NCBI GenBank assembly: GCA_030544225.1
Contig: CM060489.1
Span: 2,003,368 to 2,067,367, forward strand
Length of the DNA: 64,000 bases
Origin: Skeletonema marinoi
Lineage: Eukaryota; Bacillariophyta; Thalassiosirophyceae; Thalassiosirales; Thalassiosiraceae
Reading direction: 5' to 3'
Shown: piece by piece, positions 11,334 to 24,525 of the stretch
Numbering within the stretch: the stretch's first letter is position 1
Layout of the letters: each line of letters opens with the position of its first letter
The notes under the pieces: model-generated
The model's input: only the letters and a program-made list of their open reading frames with translations
Told to the model about the DNA's origin: nothing
The model's database searches: none
Position numbers and translations under genes: made by a program

Positions 11334-11890
11334 TGTAGCAGTTCAGATAGGATCAATGAAGGTTGAAAGAAGAATATGGAGATATTTATATGTGAATACA
11401 ACGTGTGGTTTGTTGTTGTTCTTTTTTATGGCATGTTTGTGTTGTGTGAGGCGTGTTCGAGGCGGGTTCGTGTTCGAATCTTTCCAAACGGCGACGTTTA
11501 TGCCTGTTCGTCAGTCACGTGCTGACGTAGGCTTTGCAAAGTGGTGTGTCGTAGCTTGGCCCACAAAATAGTATCTTTGCCCACGATACTAATGTCCATG
11601 TCCGAATGCTCTATTGTATCGTCTACATCTCTATCTTCTTTCTTCTGCATGCTTCCCTTGTGTCGAAGTCATGCATCAATTACTTTATTCTATATTTAAC
11701 GTGTAGTAATTTTACATAGACTATCTTCTTGGGGTGATTTGATTTTTGTGTAGTGAGAGATATTATCGTTCATGCATGACATACAATCAATTGCAGGTGG
11801 TGACATCGATTCGGGGAACATACTTGCTTTTTGATTATTCTGTTGTTTGGTTCTTCTCATTTCTGAAGCTATAAAACAATGAGCTCGTCT
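11334..11890. other. Intergenic region upstream of FBPase
   Basis: About 560 bp holding the FBPase promoter and the 3' flank of the NF-YC gene. I see no repeat, RNA gene or supported coding sequence. Confidence 0.5.
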
Positions 11891-13248
11891 TTAATGAATA
11901 ACATCAACAAGGAAATCAAAAATGTCTGTCCGCTGGATAGCTTCCCTGATATCTTCTTTTTGCAAGGTTTTTCGCTTAGTTGTTTTCCTGAATAATGCCA
12001 ACTCCTCACCGTCATTTCCAGGATGAACATCTCACATGCTTTTGCAAAGAGTACTGGGGCTTCAGCGCTGATCATTCGCACATCCTTCGTCACTCTTCAT
12101 AATTCGTTTGATTCGGGCTAGTGGCAAATCATTGTGGTTTTTGAAGTCTTGCTCGGTTTCAACTTTGTTAGTGCCCAATTTTTTCATTTCATCCAACTGA
12201 TCAGTCCAGAACTCAGTAAGCGCCTCGTTCAGCTTGCTTAGAAACTCTTCAGATGTTGGGTCCATAACAACACCTCCCTACCTCACCATTTTCACCCAGT
12301 TGAAGATTATCCGTCATGAAGCTAGCGCCTGGTGCTGACTGGTGCCGACAATTCCATCGGTTGTGGTACGGCAGCAGCTGCGGCGGCGACCACAGATTGG
12401 TCGCTGCCGAACCCTTTGCAAGAACTCCAGAATATGGGGTGGATATTGGTTTTAACTCATTTTGCGGGGATGGTTTAATTTGCTGTGAAGCGCTACCATC
12501 TGATGCTTTAGCTGTCGCAGCAGCAACAGCTACTCCTGGCTTGGCCGCGGCCTTAGTCGCAGGAGATGTGGCAGGGTCGCCTCCCTTGTAAATTCCGGCG
12601 GCGATTTGTGCTTGAGTATGAGCATGCACTAGTGCTTGAGCTTGCAATTGAATTTGATTGTGGATTTGTTGAGGAGTTGGCTTCTCGTCAGTTTTTCCTG
12701 GTGTCCCTCCGACAAGCGCTGTTTGGGGCCGTGCATTTACAATGGCCTGCGCCTGGATCTGTGACAGGGCAGATATTTGCGCTGCGTTCATGGGCACAAG
12801 TCCACCTCCCCTATTCTTTGCAGCGGCAACTACTGCTTGAGCCTGAGCAGCAGCTTGAACCATCGCTTGCGCTTGTGCCTGTCGATAGACAAATTATCAT
12901 AATCATATCAGAAACAGAACACATAGTAATTCAAATAGAAGCAATAACGAACGAACCTACCTGAATCATTTCCGGGGTAATATTTGCTTGCTTTCCTTTC
13001 GCCGCTGCAGCCTGCAACTGCTGTTGCAGCTGAGCCTGAAGCTGCGCCTGAATTTGTTGTTGCAAAGCTTGTTGTTGCGGAGTCGGTGGTTTAGCTGCGG
13101 ATGCGGCGGCAGGTGCAGGTGTGGGAGCGGGAGCGGGTTTACTCTCCGCAGCGGCTGCTGGTGCCGCTGCAGGAGCAGGAGCAGCAGGTGCTGGGCTGGG
13201 TGCCGCCATTGGATTTGGAACTGAAGCTGGTTGGTCGTTGTTACTCAT
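11891..13248 (-). CDS. NF-YC / HAP5-type histone-fold transcription factor with long Ala/Gln/Pro-rich N-terminus (frame-broken)
   Basis: NF-YC is the histone-fold subunit that pairs with NF-YB and binds CCAAT boxes with NF-YA. The core is unmistakable: [54 protein letters not shown], and [25 protein letters not shown] near the end. The N-terminal 250-300 residues are low-complexity Pro/Ala then Gln/Ala repeats ([16 protein letters not shown]), typical of an activation domain. One GT-AG intron (12879-12960) splices TPEMIQ to AQAQAM. The frame is broken by one extra base near 12083 (SDE|DVRM), by a shift near 12252 before MDPTSEEF, and by a -1 or +2 shift near 11985. A shift may also lie in the low-complexity part, where the true frame is ambiguous. 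Stop chosen after FLVDVIH. Confidence 0.88.
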
Positions 13249-13733
13249 TGTTTGAAAGTTAAGCAGTGTAATTGGTAGCGGTATGTTTCGTCATGGTGAT
13301 TTGAATTCTGTTTTGAAAGTGTCGAAGCATAGAACTCGTGAGCTGCTTACAAGTGTAACCTCTATTTTCGAAGGACAGGCCAGGCTGGGAGAGAAGAGAA
13401 AAGGAGAGAAGAAGCCACGGCAAGCAAGCAAGAAGCTCGACGAAGCGAACTCAAATCAAAACCAAAACCGAAAGGACTATCTACATTAAATCCATCGTCG
13501 TGGTTGTCTGGTGTCTGGTACGTTTTGTACCCACTATGTGATCGCGGTGATATCAAGTGGTACAAAATAAATTGAAGAACTCGTGTATATTCTAAATTAT
13601 GTGTGATGCAGCAGCAGATTCTTCTGTCTGTAGACATGAGATATTGTTCTTTTGTAGGACAATCAAAAAGGAGTCAGTGTGTAATATTTTGTCCAAACGA
13701 CCAAAATTGTGTTCACTCATGCGGGGAGTCTAT
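13249..13733. other. Intergenic region between NF-YC and HSF
   Basis: About 485 bp holding the promoter of the NF-YC gene and the 3' end of the HSF gene. No repeat, RNA gene or supported coding sequence was seen. Confidence 0.5.
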
Positions 13734-15011
13734 CTAAGTTGGATTCCTACTGATGGTGGAGGTACCATTAAGGCGTCTTTTGGCCAATTGCAGAGCTTGC
13801 CAAGCGTCGATTGTTGGGTCTTCGTTCATGATTAATGCTGCCAGATTCACTTCCTCTGAGGGCCGACCAATATTGCTGATGCCTGCACTGGGATGGCTAA
13901 CAGGAGCTGCAGTGCTGTAGCCTTGATTGGTGTGTAGTGCCGCTGCCACTGTAGCTGTTAAAGAAGGCTGTTGGGCCACCTGACTTCTATTGTTAGCCAC
14001 GCCTGGTATGGTCCAGTTCGATAAGTTGTTCAGATAGTTGGAGTGTGGCATATGCATTTGCATGCTTAGACCATAAGTCATTGGCAAGCCAGGGTTGACT
14101 CTTCCGTGTAGCATATTGTAGGTTCCTCCTTGGCCCGAATTACTCAAGAAACTATTGTCACCGCCATAAATCGCATGGCGATTGTTCTGGAGAAGGTGAT
14201 TTGCCGTATCTCCTGCATTAGGGACTCTACTAATGTCTCTGCGTCTGTTTGATGAGACGTTCATTGCCACGATGGAGGAAGCCGGAGGTTTCTTAGCATT
14301 GACAATAGAGTGCATTGTAAGACATTTCTTCTTGTCGCCACGAGTAAAGTGTTTGTGCATGAAAATCATCACACCCGAAGAGAAATCCTTCTCGACTTGA
14401 CGGAATCCCCACCTGGTGGCATCGTAGATGGTAGAAGTGTTACAATGAGGAGGAAAAGAATTAACACCGTCATTTCGGTCTGAGTTAGGTAACATTGTTG
14501 ATGAACAAGACATCAGGTACAGCCCACGTGATACTCTCACCTGTAAAGTTTCCGGACAAAGCTCATGTACTTGCACTTCTTGATGAAATATTTGGGCAGG
14601 ACGCAGCTCTCCAATGCTACCTTGTCGCGAATGATGAATTTGTCTCCCGTTGAGTAGCCATTCTATAGCCTTTTGACCATGTACAGTGACCGCATTATCA
14701 TCGGTTGTTTCAGACTCGATCAAATCCATGAGCTGCTGAGGGAAGGTTGTTTCTTGTGGTTGAGATTGAGACTGTATGGAGTCATCGTCGTTTTGTGAAT
14801 TATTTTTCGCATTGCTGCTTGTAATATCAGTGTCAGCGGTGCTGCATCCGTCTTCCTTCAGACTATTATCAGCAGATGTCCCCGCGTAGGTCAAACTACT
14901 CTTAACATCAGCGGCGTGGCCAACCGCGTCTGAACTTCTACTTGTGCTTGACCCACCGCTTGATGATATTTTATTACTTCGTTCAAGTTCTTTTGATGTG
15001 AACATGCTCAT
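13734..15011 (-). CDS. Heat-shock-factor-type DNA-binding transcription factor
   Basis: HSF-type proteins are greatly expanded in diatoms and bind DNA through a winged helix. After a Ser-rich N-terminus, the domain begins at FPQQLMDLIESE, followed by IEWLLNGR and then, in the next frame, KFIIRDKVALESCVLPKYF and MSFVRKLYR. A GT-AG intron (14413-14540) joins this directly to WGFRQVEKDFSSGVMIFMHKHFTRG, rebuilding the canonical HSF recognition helix and wing. One extra base near 14650 separates IEWLLNGR from KFIIRD; without it and without splicing the middle of the domain reads as nonsense. The C-terminal 200 residues are Asn/Ser/Gln-rich and disordered. The DNA targets cannot be told from the sequence. 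The satellite array begins about 370 bp upstream of the start codon. Confidence 0.85.
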   Translation of the reverse strand: MSMFTSKELERSNKISSSGGSSTSRSSDAVGHAADVKSSLTYAGTSADNSLKEDGCSTADTDITSSNAKNNSQNDDDSIQSQSQPQETTFPQQLMDLIESETTDDNAVTVHGQKAIEWLLNGRQIHHSRQGSIGELRPAQIFHQEVQVHELCPETLQVRVSRGLYLMSCSSTMLPNSDRNDGVNSFPPHCNTSTIYDATRWGFRQVEKDFSSGVMIFMHKHFTRGDKKKCLTMHSIVNAKKPPASSIVAMNVSSNRRRDISRVPNAGDTANHLLQNNRHAIYGGDNSFLSNSGQGGTYNMLHGRVNPGLPMTYGLSMQMHMPHSNYLNNLSNWTIPGVANNRSQVAQQPSLTATVAAALHTNQGYSTAAPVSHPSAGISNIGRPSEEVNLAALIMNEDPTIDAWQALQLAKRRLNGTSTISRNPT

Positions 15012-15381
15012 TCATCGTTCAAATGTTCTTCATGTATGGAAAGCGCTCGCGTTGCGAACTGGTGTATATTGGAGAGGAGGTAGTATGCCATCTATGCCAG
15101 TGGTTGAAATTTAAGTTCACAGTCAGGGATTGCGTCTTCTCATAGAGGAAATGTGACAAGGAATAAGGCGGGATTAAGAGTAAAAGTTTCGCCCGACAAT
15201 ACATTTGTCCTTGCGTAATCAATGACACATTATATGGACAAAAAATCTTGAGATTGAGAAAATCAAAAGTATTAGGATTTAGGATAACAGAAACAATAGG
15301 GATAACGCAGAACAGACTTCCTCGCTCTCAAAAAGACAACGCATGACAAATCCAAAACAGTACATATCACAGAACAACTAA
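15012..15381. other. Intergenic region between HSF start and satellite edge
   Basis: About 370 bp of unique, AT-rich sequence holding the HSF promoter. No coding sequence or repeat was seen before the degenerate first satellite unit. Confidence 0.5.
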
Positions 15382-18300
15382 AGAGGCCAATTATGATTGG
15401 TTACGGTAGTACAGAGATTCGTTTGTCAAAGCGCGTTCTCTTTGATAGATGGTAAGAAGTGCTACATAATCAAGTGACCACCTGCTGATGATGTGAATTA
15501 CAATTTGGAATGACCGCGAGCAACACTCTAGCACCATATCGTATCTACCACTGCCAATGGAGCAATCAACATCCTCTAGCGGCCAATTTAGAAGGATATA
15601 TTGCACTACTCAAGCTCTTAATACGTGTATCGGCAATGCTTCAGACTCGTACGTGACCTGATGAGATCCAATTTGGGATGGCCGCGAGCAATACTCTAGC
15701 ACCATATCGTATCCAACGCTGCCAGTGAAGCAATCAACAGCTTGAAGTGTGCAATGAACGTTGGTTACTATAGTATAGAAGGATATATTGCACTACTCAA
15801 GCTCTTAATACGTGTATCGGCCATGCTACAGCTCGTACGTGACCTGATGAGATCCAATTTGGGATGGCCGCGAGCAACACTCTAGCACCATATCGTATCC
15901 AACGCTGCGAGTATGGCAATCCACAGCTTTTAGTGTGCCATGGACCTTGGTTACAATAGTATAGAAGGATATATTGCACTACTCAAGCTCTTAATACGTG
16001 TATCGGCCATGCTACAGCTCGTACGTGACCTGATGAGACCCAATTTGGGATGGCCGCGAGCAACACTCTAGCACCATATCGTATCCAACGCTGCCAATGG
16101 AGCAATCCACAGCTTTTAGGGGCCCATTATAGTTGGTTACGATAGTATAGAAGGATATATTGCACTAAATCAAGCTCTTAATACGTGTATCGGCCATGCT
16201 ACAGCTCGAACGTGACCTGATGAGGTCCAATTTGGGATGGCCGCGAGCAACACTCTAGCACCATATCGTATCCAACGCTGCCAATGGAGCAATCCACAGC
16301 TTTTAGGGCCCCATTATAGTTGGTTACGATAGTATAGAAGGATATATTGCACTACTCAAGCTCTTAATACGTGTATCGGCAATGCTTCAGACTCGTACGT
16401 GACCTGATGAGATCCAATTCGGGATGGCCGCGAGCAACACTCTAGCACCATATCGTATCCAACGCTGTGAGTATGACGATCCACTGCTTCTAATGGCTCA
16501 TTATAGTTGGTTACGATAGTATAGAAGGATATATTGCACTACTCAAGCTCTTAATACGTGTATCGGCCATGCTACAGCTCGTACGTGACCTGATGAGACC
16601 CAATTTGGGATGGCCGCGAGCAACACTCTAGCACCATATCGTATCCAACGCTGCCAATGGAGCAATCCAAGGCTTTTAAAGGCCCATTATAGTTGGTTAC
16701 GATAGTATAGAAGGATATATTGCACTACTCAAGCTCTTAATACGTGTATCGGCCATGCTTCAGACTCGTACGTGACCTGATGAGATCCAATTTGGGATGG
16801 CCGCAAGCAACACTCTAGCACCATATCGTATCCAACGCTGCCAATGGAGCAATCCACAGCTTTTAGAGGCCCATTATAGCTGGTTACGATAGTATAGAAG
16901 GATATATTGCACTACTCAAGCTCTTAATACGTGTATCGGCCATGCTACAGCTCGAACGTGACCTGATGAGATCCAATTTGGGATGGCCGCGAGCAACACT
17001 CTAGCACCATATCGTATCCAACGCTGCCAATGGAGCAATCCACAGCTTTTAGGGGCCCATTATAATTGGTTTCGATAGTATAGAAGGATATATTGCACTA
17101 CTCAAGCTCTTAATACGTGTATTGGCCATGCTACAGCTCGAACGTGACCTGATGAGATCCAATTTGGGATGGCCGTGAGCAACACTCTAGCACCATATCG
17201 TATCCAACGCTGCCAATGGAGCAATTGACACCTTGAAAAAAAATTCATTTTAGTTGGTTACGATAGTATAGAAGGATATATTGCACTACTCAAGCTCTTA
17301 ATACGTGTATCGGCCATGCTACAGCTCGTACGTGACCTGATGAGGTCCAATTTGGGATGGCCGCGAGCAACACTCTAGCACCTTATCGTATCCAACGCTG
17401 TGAGTATGACGATCCACTGCTTCTAATGGCTCATTATAGTTGGTTACGATAGTATAGAAGGATATATTGCACTACTCAAGCTCTTAATACGTGTATCGGC
17501 CATGCTACAGCTCGTACGTGACCTGATGAGATCCAATTTGGGATGGCCGCGAGCAACACTCTAGCACCATATCGTATCCAACGCTGTGAGTATGACGATC
17601 CACTGCTTCTAATGGCTCATTATAGTTGGTTACGATAGTATAGAAGGATATATTGCACTACTCAAGCTCTTAATACGTGTATCGGCCATGCTACAGCTCG
17701 TACGTGACCTGATGAGATCCAATTCGGGATGGCCGCGAGCAACACTCTAGCACCATATCGTATCCAACGCTGCCAATGGAGCAATCCACTGCTTTTAGGG
17801 GCCCATTATAGTTGGTTACGATAGTATAGAAGGATATATTGCACTACTCAAGCTCTTAATACGTGTATCGGCCATGCTACAGCTCGTACGTGACCTGATG
17901 AGATCCAATTCGGGATGGCCGCGAGCAACACTCTAGCACCATATCGTATCCAACGCTGCCAATGGAGCAATCCACAGCTTTTAGGGGCCCATTATAGTTG
18001 GTTACGATAGTATAGAAGGATATATTGCACTACTCAAGCTCTTAATACGTGTATCGGCCATGCTACAGCTCGTACGTGACCTGATGAGGTCCAATTTGGG
18101 ATGGCCGCGAGCAACACTCTAGCACCTTATCGTATCCAACGCTGTGAGTATGACGATCCACTGCTTCTAATGGCTCATTATAGTTGGTTACGATAGTATA
18201 GAAGGATATATTGCACTACTCAAGCTCTTAATACGTGTATCGGCCATGCTACAGCTCGTACGTGACCTGATGAGATCCAATTCGGGATGGCCGCGAGCAA

Positions 18301-19317
18301 CACTCTAGCACCATATCGTATCCAACGCTGTGAGTATGACGATCCACTGCTTCTAATGGCTCATTATAGTTGGTTACGATAGTATAGAAGGATATATTGC
18401 ACTACTCAAGCTCTTAATACGTGTATCGGCCATGCTACAGCTCGTACGTGACCTGATGAGATCCAATTCGGGATGGCCGCGAGCAACACTCTAGCACCAT
18501 ATCGTATCCAACGCTGTGAGTATGACGATCCACTGCTTCTAATGGCTCATTATAGTTGGTTACGATAGTATAGAAGGATATATTGCACTACTCAAGCTCT
18601 TAATACGTGTATCGGCCATGCTACAGCTCGTACGTGACCTGATGAGATCCAATTCGGGATGGCCGCGAGCAACACTCTAGCACCATATCGTATCCAACGC
18701 TGCCAATGGAGCAATCCACTGCTTTTAGGGGCCCATTATAGTTGGTTACGATAGTATAGAAGGATATATTGCACTACTCAAGCTCTTAATACGTGTATCG
18801 GCCATGCTACAGCTCGTACGTGACCTGATGAGATCCAATTCGGGATGGCCGCGAGCAACACTCTAGCACCATATCGTATCCAACGCTGCCAATGGAGCAA
18901 TCCACAGCTTTTAGGGGCCCATTATAGTTGGTTACGATAGTATAGAAGGATATATTGCACTACTCAAGCTCTTAATACGTGTATCGGCCATGCTACAGCT
19001 CGTACGTGACCTGATGAGGTCCAATTTGGGATGGCCGCGAGCAACACTCTAGCACCTTATCGTATCCAACGCTGTGAGTATGACGATCCACTGCTTCTAA
19101 TGGCTCATTATAGTTGGTTACGATAGTATAGAAGGATATATTGCACTACTCAAGCTCTTAATACGTGTATCGGCCATGCTACAGCTCGTACGTGACCTGA
19201 TGAGATCCAATTCGGGATGGCCGCGAGCAACACTCTAGCACCATATCGTATCCAACGCTGTGAGTATGACGATCCACTGCTTCTAATGGCTCATTATAGT
19301 TGGTTACGATAGTATAG

Positions 19318-20805
19318 AAGGATATATTGCACTACTCAAGCTCTTAATACGTGTATCGGCCATGCTACAGCTCGTACGTGACCTGATGAGATCCAATTCG
19401 GGATGGCCGCGAGCAACACTCTAGCACCATATCGTATCCAACGCTGCCAATGGAGCAATCCACAGCTTTTAGGGGCCCATTATAGTTGGTTACGATAGTA
19501 TAGAAGGATATATTGCACTACTCAAGCTCTTAATACGTGTATCGGCCATGCTACAGCTCGTACGTGACCTGATGAGGTCCAATTTGGGATGGCCGCGAGC
19601 AACACTCTAGCACCATATCGTATCCAACGCTGCCAATGGAGCAATCCACAGCTTTTAGTGGCTTTTTATAGCTGGTTACGATAGTATAGAAGGATATATT
19701 GCACTACTCAAGCTCTTAATACGTGTATCGGCCATGCTACAGCTCGTACGTGACCTGATGAGGTCCAATTTGCGATGGCCGCGAGCAACACTCTAGCACC
19801 TTATCGTATCCAACGCTGTGAGTATGACGATCCACTGCTTCTAATGGCTCATTATAGTTGGTTACGATAGTATAGAAGGATATATTGCACTACTCAAGCT
19901 CTTAATACGTGTATCGGCCATGCTACAGCTCGTACGTGACCTGATGAGATCCAATTTGGGATGGCCGCGAGCAACACTCTAGCACCTTATCGTATCACAC
20001 GCTGTGAGTATGGCGATCCACAGCTTTTAGTGGCCCAGTATAGTTGGTTACGATAGTATAGAAGGATATATTGCACTACTCAAGCTCTTAATACGTGTAT
20101 CGGCCATGCTACAGCTCGTACGTGACCTGATGAGATCCAATTTGGGATGGCCGCGAGCAACACTCTAGCACCATATCGTATCCAACGCTGCCAATGGAGC
20201 AATCCACAGCTTTTAGTGGCCCATTATAGTTGGTTACGATAGTATAGAAGGATATATTGCACTACTCAAGCTCTTAATACGTGTATCGGCCATGCTACAG
20301 CTCGTACGTGACCTGATGAGATCCAATTCAGGATGGCCGCGAGCAACACTCTAGCACCATTTCGTATCACACGCTGTGAGTATGGCGATCCACAGCTTTT
20401 AGTGGCCCAGTATAGTTGGTTACGATAGTATAGAAGGATATATTGCACTACTCAAGCTCTTAATACGTGTATCGGCCATGCTACAGCTCGTACGTGACCT
20501 GATGAGATCCAATTTGGGATGGCCGCGAGCAACACTCTAGCACCATATCGTATCCAACGCTGCCAATGGAGCAATGCACAGCTTTTAGTGGCCCAGTATA
20601 GTTGGTTACGATAGTATAGAAGGATATATTGCACTACTCAAGCTCTTAATACGTGTATTGGCCATGCTACAGCTCGTACGTGACCTGATGAGATCCAATT
20701 TGGGATGGCCGCGAGCAACACTCTAGCACCATATCGTATCCAACGCTGCCAATGGAGCAATGCACAGCTTTTAGGGGCCCATTATAGTTGGTTACGATAG
20801 TATAG
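19318..20805. repeat. Higher-order satellite segment, copy 1 (8 units)
   Basis: Eight successive 186-bp units whose order of variants (C, C with a tatagc end, T, B, C, B, C, C; letters for the three variable blocks) is repeated at 23038-24525, exactly 3720 bp (20 units) downstream. Shared rare variants include tatcacacgc and atgcacagc. I found only scattered differences by eye. Confidence 0.8.
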
Positions 20806-23037
20806 AAGGATATATTGCACTACTCAAGCTCTTAATACGTGTATCGGCCATGCTACAGCTCGTACGTGACCTGATGAGATCCAATTCGGGATGGCCGCGA
20901 GCAACACTCTAGCACCATATCGTATCCAACGCTGCCAATGGAGCAATCCACAGCTTTTAGTGGCCCATTATAGTTGGTTACGATAGTATAGAAGGATATA
21001 TTGCACTACTCAAGCTCTTAATACGTGTATCGGCCATGCTACAGCTCGTACGTGACCTGATGAGGTCCAATTTGGGATGGCCGCGAGCAACACTCTAGCA
21101 CCATATCGTATCCAACGCTGCCAATGGAGCAATCCACAGATTTTAGTGGCTCATTATAGCTGGTTACGATAGTATAGAAGGATATATTGCACTACTCAAG
21201 CTCTTAATACGTGTATCGGCCATGCTACAGCTCGTACGTGACCTGATGAGATCCAATTCGGGATGGCCGCGAGCAACACTCTAGCACCATATCGTATCCA
21301 ACGCTGCCAATGGAGCAATCCACAGCTTTTAGGGGCCCATTATAGTTGGTTACGATAGTATAGAAGGATATATTGCACTACTCAAGCTCTTAATACGTGT
21401 ATCGGCCATGCTACAGCTCGTACGTGACCTGATGAGGTCCAATTTGGGATGGCCGCGAGCAACACTCTAGCACCTTATCGTATCCAACGCTGTGAGTATG
21501 ACGATCCACTGCTTCTAATGGCTCATTATAGTTGGTTACGATAGTATAGAAGGATATATTGCACTACTCAAGCTCTTAATACGTGTATCGGCCATGCTAC
21601 AGCTCGTACGTGACCTGATGAGATCCAATTCGGGATGGCCGCGAGCAACACTCTAGCACCATATCGTATCCAACGCTGCCAATGGAGCAATCCACAGCTT
21701 TTAGGGGCCCATTATAGTTGGTTACGATAGTATAGAAGGATATATTGCACTACTCAAGCTCTTAATACGTGTATCGGCCATGCTACAGCTCGTACGTGAC
21801 CTGATGAGGTCCAATTTGGGATGGCCGCGAGCAACACTCTAGCACCTTATCGTATCCAACGCTGTGAGTATGACGATCCACTGCTTCTAATGGCTCATTA
21901 TAGTTGGTTACGATAGTATAGAAGGATATATTGCACTACTCAAGCTCTTAATACGTGTATCGGCCATGCTACAGCTCGTACGTGACCTGATGAGATCCAA
22001 TTTGGGATGGCCGCGAGCAACACTCTAGCACCATATCGTATCCAACGCTGTGAGTATGACGATCCACTGCTTCTAATGGCTCATTATAGTTGGTTACGAT
22101 AGTATAGAAGGATATATTGCACTACTCAAGCTCTTAATACGTGTATCGGCCATGCTACAGCTCGTACGTGACCTGATGAGATCCAATTCGGGATGGCCGC
22201 GAGCAACACTCTAGCACCATATCGTATCCAACGCTGCCAATGGAGCAATCCACAGCTTTTAGGGGCCCATTATAGTTGGTTACGATAGTATAGAAGGATA
22301 TATTGCACTACTCAAGCTCTTAATACGTGTATCGGCCATGCTACAGCTCGTACGTGACCTGATGAGGTCCAATTTGGGATGGCCGCGAGCAACACTCTAG
22401 CACCATATCGTATCCAACGCTGCCAATGGAGCAATCCACAGCTTTTAGTGGCTTATTATAGCTGGTTACGATAGTATAGAAGGATATATTGCACTACTCA
22501 AGCTCTTAATACGTGTATCGGCCATGCTACAGCTCGTACGTGACCTGATGAGGTCCAATTTGGGATGGCCGCGAGCAACACTCTAGCACCTTATCGTATC
22601 CAACGCTGTGAGTATGACGATCCACTGCTTCTAATGGCTCATTATAGTTGGTTACGATAGTATAGAAGGATATATTGCACTACTCAAGCTCTTAATACGT
22701 GTATCGGCCATGCTACAGCTCGTACGTGACCTGATGAGATCCAATTTGGGATGGCCGCGAGCAACACTCTAGCACCTTATCGTATCACACGCTGTGAGTA
22801 TGGCGATCCACAGCTTTTAGTGGCCCATTATAGTTGGTTACGATAGTATAGAAGGATATATTGCACTACTCAAGCTCTTAATACGTGTATCGGCCATGCT
22901 ACAGCTCGTACGTGACCTGATGAGATCCAATTTGGGATGGCCGCGAGCAACACTCTAGCACCATATCGTATCCAACGCTGTGAGTATGACGATCCACTGC
23001 TTCTAATGGCTCATTATAGTTGGTTACGATAGTATAG

Positions 23038-24525
23038 AAGGATATATTGCACTACTCAAGCTCTTAATACGTGTATCGGCCATGCTACAGCTCGTACGTG
23101 ACCTGATGAGATCCAATTCGGGATGGCCGCGAGCAACACTCTAGCACCATATCGTATCCAACGCTGCCAATGGAGCAATCCACAGCTTTTAGGGGCCCAT
23201 TATAGTTGGTTACGATAGTATAGAAGGATATATTGCACTACTCAAGCTCTTAATACGTGTATTGGCCATGCTACAGCTCGTACGTGACCTGATGAGGTCC
23301 AATTTGGGATGGCCGCGAGCAACACTCTAGCACCATATCGTATCCAACGCTGCCAATGGAGCAATCCACAGCTTTTAGTGGCTTATTATAGCTGGTTACG
23401 ATAGTATAGAAGGATATATTGCACTACTCAAGCTCTTAATACGTGTATCGGCCATGCTACAGCTCGTACGTGACCTGATGAGGTCCAATTTGGGATGGCC
23501 GCGAGCAACACTCTAGCACCTTATCGTATCCAACGCTGTGAGTATGACGATCCACTGCTTCTAATGGCTCATTATAGTTGGTTACGATAGTATAGAAGGA
23601 TATATTGCACTACTCAAGCTCTTAATACGTGTATCGGCCATGCTACAGCTCGTACGTGACCTGATGAGATCCAATTTGGGATGGCCGCGAGCAACACTCT
23701 AGCACCTTATCGTATCACACGCTGTGAGTATGGCGATCCACAGCTTTTAGTGGCCCAGTATAGTTGGTTACGATAGTATAGAAGGATATATTGCACTACT
23801 CAAGCTCTTAATACGTGTATCGGCCATGCTACAGCTCGTACGTGACCTGATGAGATCCAATTTGGGATGGCCGCGAGCAACACTCTAGCACCATATCGTA
23901 TCCAACGCTGCCAATGGAGCAATCCACAGCTTTTAGTGGCCCATTATAGTTGGTTACGATAGTATAGAAGGATATATTGCACTACTCAAGCTCTTAATAC
24001 GTGTATCGGCCATGCTACAGCTCGTACGTGACCTGATGAGATCCAATTCGGGATGGCCGCGAGCAACACTCAAGCACCATATCGTATCACACGCTGTGAG
24101 TATGGCGATCCACAGCTTTTAGTGGCCCAGTATAGTTGGTTACGATAGTATAGAAGGATATATTGCACTACTCAAGCTCTTAATACGTGTATCGGCCATG
24201 CTACAGCTCGTACGTGACCTGATGAGATCCAATTTGGGATGGCCGCGAGCAACACTCTAGCACCATATCGTATCCAACGCTGCCAATGGAGCAATGCACA
24301 GCTTTTAGTGGCCCATTATAGTTGGTTACGATAGTATAGAAGGATATATTGCACTACTCAAGCTCTTAATACGTGTATTGGCCATGCTACAGCTCGTACG
24401 TGACCTGATGAGATCCAATTTGGGATGGCCGCGAGCAACACTCTAGCACCATATCGTATCCAACGCTGCCAATGGAGCAATGCACAGCTTTTAGGGGCCC
24501 ATTATAGTTGGTTACGATAGTATAG
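23038..24525. repeat. Higher-order satellite segment, copy 2 (8 units)
   Basis: Second copy of the eight-unit segment at 19318-20805, with the same order of unit variants and the same rare private changes. It implies that a segment of 1.5 kb or more was duplicated inside the array after the single units had diverged. Confidence 0.8.

Noticed and set aside
15797-20634. Minus-strand 60-codon frames in some satellite units
   Set aside because: The unit length, 186 bp, is a multiple of three, so any open unit repeats its frame. Only a few units are open and they show no conserved coding bias; the sequence varies by bases, not by codons.
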